From the NCBI GenBank assembly GCA_029213145.1, contig JARGNK010000085.1:1-33085 (forward strand): a stretch of DNA of 33,085 nucleotides, read 5' to 3'. Every line of letters starts with the position of its first letter. Within the stretch, counting starts at the first letter, position 1. Source of the DNA: Rubripirellula sp. (GTDB taxonomy: Bacteria > Planctomycetota > Planctomycetia > Pirellulales > Pirellulaceae). Position numbers and translations under genes: made by a program. The notes below the pieces were generated by a model. The model was not told the DNA's origin and made no database searches. It saw nothing but the letters and a program-made list of their open reading frames with translations. Shown in pieces: positions 1 to 9,800 of this stretch.

Positions 1-101
1 GCTCGCAGGGATCTGAGCGGGGGGCGCCGGGTAACCGGCGTCCCTACCGCGACGGCAAGGATGATCAGCATCAACTGCCACGGCCCGAGAATGAATTTCA
101 T
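1..101 (-). CDS. Possible start of a small membrane protein, cut by the left edge
   Basis: On the minus strand ATG at 101 opens a frame that stays open to position 1 (33 codons). It begins MKFILGPWQLMLIILAVAVG, one hydrophobic membrane-spanning stretch, and continues TPVTRRPPLRSLRA. The second half is encoded by the G+C-rich hairpin at 21-44. The upstream in-frame stop is TGA, and no clear Shine-Dalgarno sequence precedes the ATG. The start resembles TatA-like short proteins (GPWQL followed by an apolar helix), but the expected FG hinge is replaced by the hairpin-derived residues. It may be a gene whose end was overwritten by a repeat, or a chance frame. Confidence 0.25.
   Translation of the reverse strand, partial: MKFILGPWQLMLIILAVAVGTPVTRRPPLRSLR
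21..44. repeat. G+C-rich hairpin, probable dispersed intergenic repeat
   Basis: Bases 21-30 pair with 35-44 over ten positions, with one G-T wobble (24 with 41) and the tetraloop GTAA. No T-run follows on either strand, so it is not a standard intrinsic terminator. The sequence type resembles short palindromic repeats scattered between genes in Rhodopirellula-like genomes; that link is from memory and not testable here. Confidence 0.5.
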
Positions 102-498
102 CGGCGTCTCAGGGATTCCGAAAACCCGAGAGGCTCATTGGTGGCGACCGGAATGTAAAGCTGCGTGGTCAAGCCCGCGAGCGATCGAGGATTGTGGCGT
201 TCCGATCAGAACGATCGCGGAAACATTGCCGACGTCGACGGCACATCAGTTCGGCTGAGATCGACCGATGACCATCGCTTGAAAGCCCGGTTTTCGCAAT
301 GTTTGTTGCTCGGCTGAGTATTTTGACCCCACGGGGCGATCTGGATGAACTGCTCGTGGCCCTCATTGGCGTGAATGAACATGACTTACTAAACGAAGCT
401 ATCGCCTTCTTTCGATTGGAAAGCACGACCGCCGACACGCTGATGCCGCCCGACGTACCGTTGACCGATTTAATCGGACCACCGTCGCTGATCAAGCT
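102..498. other. Region without a supported gene
   Basis: Short open frames exist on both strands (for example plus 299-517 and minus 501-169). They lack ribosome binding sites, recognisable domains or consistent protein-like composition. One minus-strand stretch starting near 378 reads plausibly (MFIHANEGHEQF) but stops after about 58 codons and could be decayed coding sequence. Nothing else was seen. Confidence 0.4.
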
Positions 499-538
499 CA
501 ACCCGCCACAACCCTAGTGTCAACTAGCAAGCGGGTTG
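499..538 (-). terminator. Stem with long loop just past the giant gene stop
   Basis: CAACCCGC at 499-506 pairs perfectly with GCGGGTTG at 531-538 around a 24-nt loop, about 30 bases downstream of the TAG at 569-571. No U-tract follows on the minus strand, so it is at best a weak or factor-dependent terminator or an mRNA 3' end structure. The right arm overlaps the palindrome GTTGCGCAAC (535-544). Confidence 0.25.
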
Positions 539-568
539 CGCAACACGTCGCCACCATTCTTGGTCGCT

Positions 569-840
569 CTAGAGATCAATCTTGGTATCGCCCTTGTCTC
601 CTTTGAGCTTATCAATCTGTGTTTCGGCAAAGAACAAATCGACGGCTTTATCGTAACCGGAGAAGTCATCTTTTTCTCCGTCTCCCGACAAATTGTCTTG
701 CTGCAACAGCCCATTGGTCAACTGATCGATCACGTCTTGATAGTCGTCGGCAGAGGTCCAGATCTCCCGAAGTTGGGCGAGTTTTTGAACATCATCATCG
801 TAGAGCGTTGAACCCGTGACCATCAGATCGCCCCACCCAC
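569..840 (-). other. C-terminal tail of the giant protein after the RTX repeats
   Basis: About 90 residues, beginning after KDKAKGKSKRGWGDLM and ending DKGDTKIDL. It is mostly charged, with a predicted amphipathic helix near LREIWTSADDYQDVIDQL. It does not end in the hydrophobic/hydroxyl-rich pattern common in type I secretion substrates. No membrane anchor, LPxTG or PEP-CTERM signature is seen. Confidence 0.5.
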
Positions 841-3800
841 GTTTGCTTTTTCCTTTGGCTTTGTCTTTCCCCTGACCACCAATCAGGACATCCATTCCGT
901 TGCCGCCCTGCAGTTCATCATCACCCGCGCCGCCGGACAAGACGTCGTTCGATCCATCCTGTGATCCACCCTTGATATTGTCATCGCCTGCACCGCCAAG
1001 CAGAATGTCAGAATCACGTCCACCGTCGAGTTTGTCTTTTCCATCACCACCCCACAGCGTGTCCTGGCCCAACGCCCCCGTCAAGTCATCATCGCCTTCA
1101 CCACCAAAGATCAGATTGTCGCGATTGTTCCCCGTGATTTTGTCATCGTGAACACCGCCGATGACATCTTCAAAGGCAGAATCGGAAGACAATACGACAT
1201 CCAAGAATATATGAACCTCGGAATGTCTCGGCGAGCTTTGATTCTTTGTCTTGGAAAGATCCAGTGAGACTTCGCCACCGAATTGACTCAAGTCCAACAA
1301 GTCATGCAAGTCATTGAACGCGGCCTCCTCATCTCCAGCCTCAACCAGGGAATCCGTTCCTAGCTGATTCCCGGAAAACAGATAACGATCATTGCCGAAT
1401 TGCCCGAACAGCGAATCGTCACCCCCGCCACCCTGAAGCACATCTGCGCCCCCAATACTGGATTCCAGGAATTGATAACCACTGACTTGCGAATTCCAAA
1501 TCTGAATCGCTGCGTGGTCCCCCATTAACCAATCATCGCCGCTACCTCCGTGCAAATAGTCTCCGCCGTTGCCACCGGTCACGATGTCTTCACCATTGCC
1601 GGTGACGATCCAATCCGCCTGCGTCTGATCATCAACTGCAGCCGCATCCGCACTTCGAATTTCTCGCACCTCACCGGCAATCAAATGCGCACTCCCCTGA
1701 TCACCAATCACTCGATCGTGATCACTGCTTCCTTGCGATTGCCAAGCCGAGAAATAATTGATCAGCAACAGTGCGTCCAGCGCGGTGATGCGATTGTCGC
1801 GATTGGCATCCAATGGATTCCCGCTTCGGCCATCATCATGGGGTTCGCTCGTGCCAGAGTGTGTCGAAGACGAGCCAAGCGAGTTGATGATCATCAACAA
1901 GTCCGCAGGCGTGACTTCACCATCACCATTGGTGTCATAGGAATTGCTGGTGTCGGTCCCGCTCGAACTGAAAGTACTCTCTGATTGTGAAATCGACGCG
2001 AATTCCCAATCACTTGATGATGAAATTTCTGACTGCCCGGCCCAGGAAATCAACTCCGCCGAAGTCGATGTTGACAGCGTCCCACGATCGGGAAATTGTT
2101 CCTGAAGCCGTTGCCTGTCAGTCGAATCAAACATCCCCCGCTCACCCGTGTGAACGACATCGCGGCCGTCGCCGCCAATCACCAGATCGTTCCCGCCACC
2201 GGTAACAATCACATCGTCGAAGCGAAGTTCAGAAATTCCAACAACCGCCTCGGTCGTCACATGCCGAACGTCCCAAGAAACCAATGTCGCACGACCATGA
2301 TCACCCAGCACGATATCGTCATTCAAGCGTCGATCGTGTTCGGGTGGACTGGAAGAAATCACATCCGACCCGCTACCGCCAAACGCGATGTCGGATCCAT
2401 CACCGGTCAGTATCAAATCATCGCCACCAATCGCGGGAGACGTCGTTTCGATTCGGTCGACCGGAAGTGTGCGTCCAACAATTTGCAACGCTGTGATTCC
2501 TGGCTTGTTCGCCCCCGTGCCACCCTCATCATCGATGCGAATCGAGAATTCATCGCCAACAACACCCGAAAACACTACATAGTTGCCCACCTGAGGATGT
2601 TCGGGACTGCTGGAAGTCACCTGCCGAAATTCACCGACAAAGCTATTTCCGCGTGGGTCATCTAAGTAAAAGGTGGTCGTGCCATCGCTGATCCGTCGCA
2701 CGGAGGATCGCTTTTGACTCTTCTTGTCTTCCAGGTCCAAGTACACATAGACATCGTAGTCGGTGAAGTGCGAAGCCAAACCTGTCACGTCCACACCAAC
2801 CGTGTGCTTCGTATCCTGGTACAAGAATCCTTCGAACAGACGGTCATCCTGGTTTTCTGATGCAGCGATGCCGCTGTGCTTACCTTCGGACAGTGATTTA
2901 TTCTTGGAATTCGAATCGAGATCACGTCCCCAGGTCAGACCGACGCCGGCTGCCATGGAACCGTCATCAAAAATCAGACGTTCATCATGATCATCCCCGA
3001 AAGTGGCTCCTCCACCACCGGCAAGATTATTCCATCCTGCCGTACTCGCTGGTTCGGCGCCTGCCACGCCAGTCACCTGACTATCATCCGCTTTGCCAAG
3101 GAAGTTAACGCTGAGCGTGGCGGATTCTTCCCCTGGCTCAAACCCTTCGCTACCACCAAAGGTCATCCGCCCATTGTCGCCAAAGGTGATATCCCGAGCT
3201 TGATCTGCACCTCCCGCGATCACAACGTCGTCACCTGCACCACCAAGCAACACGTCGACGCCGTTGCCGCCGACCAGAACATCATTACCACCGGCTTCCT
3301 GGTGCGTCGATTTCAGTTCGACCAAATCACCATTTTCGTCGAAACGCATATACCCATGGTCACCAACGACATAGTCTGACGCGGCATCCCCATCATGCAG
3401 CTCCCCAAATCGTCTACCTTCTAGGATCTGAAGCGTCTCATTCAAATCGTCTGCGTTTCTGCCTGCACCAGCCAAAACAATGTCATTCGAGGTGTCCACG
3501 TCGTTATCTTCGCCACCCGCAATCACAAAATCGGTTCCCAATCCGGTCGCGATCAGGTCATCACCACCGAACACGGAATCCAAGCTGCTAATCTCTGCGA
3601 TCGTTCCCGTGGCAGAAAAATGAAATACACCATTGTCGCCGAGGACGTAGTCCGAGGCGAAATCGATTCCCCCGGCGACAACGACATCGTCGGCAGGTCC
3701 AGCCAACACAATGTCGTTACCGTTTCCGGTCACAATCACATCGTTTCCACCCACCTCAGGATTATGGGTTCGTAGTTCTGCGACCAGGTAAGCCATCCCA

Positions 3801-6800
3801 TCGGTCTGGTCCCGTGGCACTTCGATCAAACTGCGTTGTTCGGGCGAAATGCCAAGACGCGTGATCAGCATTCCGTTGGTGTCGCGGTAATCGACAATCC
3901 CCAGATCGCCAAAGACGATGTCTGATGTCAAACCAGTCGTAATCGTGTCGTTGTTCGCACCACCAAACACAACCACTGGCAGCGTCGAAGTCGACGTGTC
4001 GATCGTGTCGTTGCCGGCTTCGGCGTTGATTGCAAAGAATCCGTCACTGCCGGCTTGCAGGTCGACGGTGATATCATCGCCGCCACTGCCGGAATTCACA
4101 ACGGTGACGACGCGGTAGCCTTCGCGGGTCATCGTTGATTCCACATCCATGGTGTTGCCACCACTGCCCAGGGATAACTCCAGGTTCTCAAAGCCTTGGT
4201 AACCGACCCCATCCGCCATGCCAAAACCGGTCAAACCGGTCTCGGTCAACGTTCCCACATTGGCGGTCGCATCGTCACGATCATTAATAGAAAGCGTATC
4301 GACACTGATCATCGTCGAGTCATCGGCCACGGGCGGTGCAATCCCTTCCGTACTGGACCGCAACAGCACGAGCGAACCGCCATCGACCAGCAAGCTACCC
4401 TGAATACCTTCTAATTGATGGGGACCACTTTTGGGAGCTTGGGCTACTCCGTCGACGACCGTCGATCCGGCATCTCCGCCCAGGCTGAATGTATCACTGT
4501 CAGCACCACCATAAAGATCGACGGTGGTATGCGGATGGCTCGAGAAGACGGTGAATTCGTCGCCGCCCTGACCGCCATCGATCTGCAATCGTTCCAGCTC
4601 TTCGGGGAACAACAATGCCGAGCGATCACGAGCGAAAACGGTCTCGTCGGTCACAATGTAACGATCATCGTTCTCGCCGCCGATCCATTGCACGACATCG
4701 TGATCGTCGTCACCAATCATTCGCAGGTAGATGCTTTCGACATCGGCGGCGTCAAACACATACGGCAAGCGATCGCTTGCCGCGGGGGATCCAGCAAATT
4801 CAAACCCAGCTTCATAGCCCAGTGGGAAGTCAGCCTCGACCGTGATCGACTTTCCACTTGTGACCGAAGGATCACTGTCGGACTCGGTGATCCGCACAAA
4901 GTTGTCTGCTGGTGTACCGATCACATACAACACGCCATCGTAGACCGAGATGCCAGAAAAGAAAGCGGTGGTGTTGCCACTGGACACGACCGACGAATCG
5001 TCGTCCATCAGCGTGACCGTGATCTCAAAGACGCCGGGCTGACCGTAGTCGTGTTCGTAAGCGAAGTCGCGATCAACCTCGTAGTCTTCGACGGCGATGC
5101 TGTAATCGGGCGTGACGTTTTCGTTCAGCCGCTGGGTTTCCGGTGGCGTTCCATCGCCCCAATCGATCATCAACGTATGTGCGTCCAAAACACCGGGATC
5201 GGTGAAGGCGCCGGTCAACGTAACCGTCGTATTGGGTGGCACAACTTGCCCCGGGATCTCGGCACTATTGCTGAGGGAATCGATCATGGGCAGCACATTC
5301 TTGACAATCAACGTCGTCTCAACTTGCGCTTCCGCCCCATCGTCATCTACAGCGGAAACGATGATTTCGTAAGGCTCAATCGTCTCGCCGGTTCGATCAT
5401 CCAGATAGGTATGCTCGACGATAAAACTGCGATCGACGTTCAGGTCGACAAAGTCGATTTGCGTCGGGAAACTTTCACTCGGCAGCCTCAATACCAATCG
5501 CCCAATGGGCGGCAGCAAGTTCACTCCATTCTGGTCCGCTCCGGCATCAATGAACACTCGTTGCACGAGATCATCGCCAGGTGCTGGAACGGGAAGAGCA
5601 TCAATCAACTGACCGGAGCTATCGTACAACTGGTAACTTCCACCGAGTTGATCATTGTGAATCAAATCGAGCGAGTCGATCCGCACTCCCTGATCGAAGA
5701 CAAAATCCCATTCTGTCGAATCTGCCAAGCTAGCCGTTGAATACTGAACGCCGCTGAAGTCGAGCAAAGGACTTGTCAAATCGACTAGATGCCGCCCGCC
5801 GCGTCGCAGCGTCTCCGATTGGCCATCGCCCCACTGAATCGTCAGAATGTGACTGTCGTCAGCACCGAGATCGGACAACTGACCACTCAGAACCACGCTC
5901 GTTCCTTCGTTGGTTTCCGAAATGACACTGAGAGGCGTTAGCGTTGGTGCCAAGTTGCGTACCTGAACATTCACCGACTGTTCGACAACCGCTCCCTCGG
6001 TGTCGGTCAACTGTACGTTGATTGTGAAGTCGCCCAGCGCGGTCGCGGTCGGTGTGATTGGATTGTCTCGGTAGACGTGAGTCGCAGTGAACGTCCTGGT
6101 GATTGGGTCAACGTCGGCTCCAACCGCCGTTCCGTCACCCCACTGCACCAACACTTGATGCGTGTCTTTTACACCGGCATCGGTGAAACTTCCACTGACC
6201 GTCACGACACCATTTTCATCGATGGTCTCGGTTGCCGAGAAACTGGTCAGGCTGGGAACCGCATTCTCAACGACGACGCGTGTGTCGAAGTAGCTGATAC
6301 CACCATCTTTATCCGTGACACGTGCGATGACACGGACCACGCCATCATTGACGGTCAGTTCGGCCGGCACTTGGACCGAGATCTCTGTTGGACTGACTTG
6401 CGTTGTTTGACCAGCAATAAAGCCATTGCCATCACCAAAGTTGAATGCGTACTCAAAGCCAGACTCTTGGTCCGCAACGGAAGGATCCGTCAGATTGGCA
6501 AGTCTTACAATTGCCGTTCCGCCTTCGACGATACTGACGTCCGCAAAACTGGCCAGTGGCCCCACATTCGCAACCAACAACTCAAAAGTGAATACCGTTG
6601 TCGTGCCATCACGATCCACAGCAATCACGTCGACCAATTGAGTCTCGTTGACTCCATCAGCGGGAGTATAGGTCCACTGCCAATTTCCGTTACCACCTTG
6701 ATCAGCAACAAGATCACCAATCGAGGAAGTCAAAGTAACTGCTGCGCCGCCAGGATTCTCAAAACTTCCATTCAGGCTTGCTTCGCTTCCTTCGTTGACA

Positions 6801-9800
6801 ATCACAAATCGCTGATCGTTTTCGGTCCGCAATTCGACCGGCACATCTCGCACCACTAGCGTGGTTTGGTACTCGGTGTAATCCCCACCTCGATTCGGGG
6901 CATCATAGACCCGGCCGCTGATTGGATATTCTCCGGCGATACGATAGAGCGATTCCGGCAGACTCTGTACTTGAGATCCATCGACAAATCCTTGTCCGTC
7001 GCCAAAGTCATAGCTGAACGAAAAGAGTGTATCGACGGGGTCAATGACATTCTCGAACCGAACGCTCGCGAGATCGCCCTGGTCGATTGGACCGTTGCTA
7101 CCAAACAGACCCGTCGGTGCAATGTTGACAACCGTCAATGAACCGAGTGCTGAAGTGACAAGGTCGCTTCCTTGGTTGTAGGTAACTTCAAGTTGCACAT
7201 CGAAAACGCCATCGTCTGCAATGCCGTAACCACCAAGGTCGTCCCAACTCAACTGGATCGCATCACCCTGCTGTGGAACAACTTGCTGGTTAACCGACCA
7301 AGTGAACGAGTCAGCGTCGACTTGACCAAATGCAACGCCCGACAAGACCACTCCTTTCCCTTCATCGATCTGGTAATCCGGCCCAGCGTTGACCGAACTG
7401 GCGTCAAAAACCACCGTGACATCGAATGGGGCCGCTTGCACCGTGTTCCCTTCATCATCAACAGCCGAAATCAACAGCGAATAGGTTCCCGGAGTCTGAT
7501 AGAAATGGCTTGGATAGGGATCGCTACCAAAGACAGATTGCTCTCCATCACCCCAAGACACCGTCCAGCTATCGATGTGATCATTGCCAGGATCATAGGC
7601 ATCCAAACCAATCGAGTAGGGGAGGCCGCTCAAACTCATCACCGTGCTCGAATCAGCCGTAACAATCAAAGTCGGTGGCGTGTCCGAAACGGTCAGCTCG
7701 TGATTCACGTCACTGAAGTATTCGATGACGCCTGTTTCATCCTGAATGAATCGCGTGACGCGGAGCGGAATGTTTTTCGAGAGCGTCCCGACCACGTCGC
7801 TCTGTGAAAACCCGTAATCGACTACGTCAACCCAAGGGAGGTTCAAGACACTTTGTTCAGTGACCAACTCGGTGAATTGTCCGTCACCATTGAGATCCCA
7901 CGCGTATTGTCGCGACAATTCAACTTGGCTGGCCAGCAACGCGTTGTCACTGAATTGGCTGTTGGAAGCATCGAGGCGAAGAGTCCCACCCTCGGCAAGA
8001 TTTTTGGTGGACCCCGCCGCATCCGCCACGACCGGATCACCGATCACGATATCGTCAGGAAGAATCGATTCCGTATCTTGCTGCTGGAAACTATCGACCA
8101 ACTGGACATGATATCCTGGCAACGACACATCAGCTTTAAACTGTTTCTTATCGGCGCTGTGTTGCTGTTCGACCACATTGCCTTTGATCTTTGCGCTATC
8201 TCCAAGTGCAACACCGACCGTCACCGTGCTGGTGGGATCGATGCCCGCAAGATCAATCTCTGCCACATCCCCGGGACTCGTATTGCTGTTCACATTGACA
8301 ATCACATTTGGACCGACCGCCTCGATGACAATCAGGTCAGATCCAGGTCCCGTGTCAATGTTGGCATTGGTCGAACCGTCGGCAAGTCCCGCCACCGTAC
8401 TGCGTAGGATCAGTGCATCCTGCCCCTCGCCCAGGTCGGCCGTGATCGCACCGATGACATTGTTCAATGTGAGTGAATCATCACCCTCACCAGTCTGCAC
8501 CACGATTGGGATCGCGTTTTCTGTGGTTGTGGTATCGGTCGGCGCAGCTTGGTTCGGCGATTCAAAAACGGTGACGTAATCATCACCGAAACCGGTGATG
8601 ACGTTCAACGCAGCCATGCTGCCAAACGACAAGTCAACCTGAATCGGTGCGATTACTGGGCTGTCATCCGCGTTGTTATGCAGGCCCACGAATCCACCCG
8701 CAGCCTGATCCGTCAACGGATCAAAACTGGAACCAACAAACACGTTGGCGGTATTGATTGTCGGCACCACAATCGAATTCGGTTGGAACAAACCGTCATT
8801 GGACAGACCGCTGGCATTGCCAACACGATTTCGGATCACTTGCAGGAACCGGAGTTGACCAAGGCTATCGCTTGCCGGATCCAAGTCCCGCGCAAACACG
8901 GAGATCGAATTCGCATCGTATCCCAAGGCGTACAAAAACGCGCCGGCCTGGATCCTGGTGTGCAACCTCAATTCAGATGAATCGTCGGTTGCCACGATGA
9001 CCAGCGAACTGCCGGATTGAGATTCCACCTTGGTCAGCGCTAATTCGAAACGATTGGAGTCCAGTTTTCGAACGTAGTAGTCCGTATCCACTTGGTTCGA
9101 GAGAGCAGATCCGTCCTGGATGACATTTCCCGCCTCGGCAGCAAATACAGACACCTTTTGCCCCGTCAGCAGCCCATGAGCCGGAACGTTATAAATCCCG
9201 CTACTGAGACTGACTTGATCTGCCGACAGGCGGAGAACACTGTCTTCAATCGCTGCGCTAAGTGCGATCTCGCGAACGCCTTGCAAACCACGCACCCCTC
9301 CAACTCCTTCACGCACGACTTGCAATCGCTGCAGGTTCCCATCGATTGCAATGTCAGATTCAGCCCCCAGTTCGTCGAACACCGCGATCGCGTTGTTGCC
9401 TGTCGATGCGACGTAGACAAACCGTTCAGCATCAATGCTGCTCAACTCGTCACGCGGACTGAAACTGACAGACCTCGGATCGCTTAGCCCCAATTCGTAC
9501 CCCGCAATCTCAGTCTCCGCTAAGCGACCATCAGCCTGTCGACCAAGCACAACCAAGCGACCAGAATCAGTCACCATTCCCTGAGCATCTTTGGCAGCAG
9601 GCAAAACCGCAAACAAACGCAGACCATCTTCACTAAGAATCATGTCTGCTGCGGAAATGCCACTCAACGTTTGCAACCACGTCAGCGAACCCGATTGCTG
9701 GTCACGGTCAAACACATCCAAGCCCGCCGGTCCGCTCACGTAGACCTGAGTGGCATCAACCGCCATGGAGACGACAGAATCGCTACTCTGTCCAATCGAA

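Larger units (their letters stand above)
1400..3925 (-). repeat. Composite RTX repeats with a GDxG hairpin, seven copies
   Basis: Each unit begins D-x-V/I-x-G-D-x-G, continues with a short strand and a turn, and then enters GGxD-x-I-x-x-G-x-G-x-D-x-V-x-x-G-G nonapeptides. Starts lie near 3920, 3645, 3380, 3190, 2320, 1720 and 1540 (minus strand). The GGxGxDxx nonapeptides are the calcium-binding RTX/haemolysin-type motif. More RTX nonapeptides without the hairpin continue to about 840. An earlier, weaker set lies at 4000-4930. Confidence 0.85.

Noticed and set aside
61..258. 65-codon plus-strand frame
   Set aside because: It has no ribosome binding site and no family resemblance, and it partly overlaps the minus-strand hydrophobic frame that reads better.
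299..517. 72-codon plus-strand frame
   Set aside because: The composition is plausible, but there is no Shine-Dalgarno sequence before the ATG, no recognised family, and its end overlaps the stem at 499-538.
4415..5740. 441-codon open frame on the plus strand
   Set aside because: It lies fully antisense to the PKD and RTX part of the giant gene, has no ribosome binding site or family resemblance, and its composition is what antisense of D/G/T-rich coding sequence gives.
6077..6859. 260-codon open frame on the plus strand
   Set aside because: It is antisense to PKD domains and has no recognisable domain, so it is a shadow frame.
7172..7807. 211-codon open frame on the plus strand
   Set aside because: It is antisense to the PKD block and has no recognisable domain.
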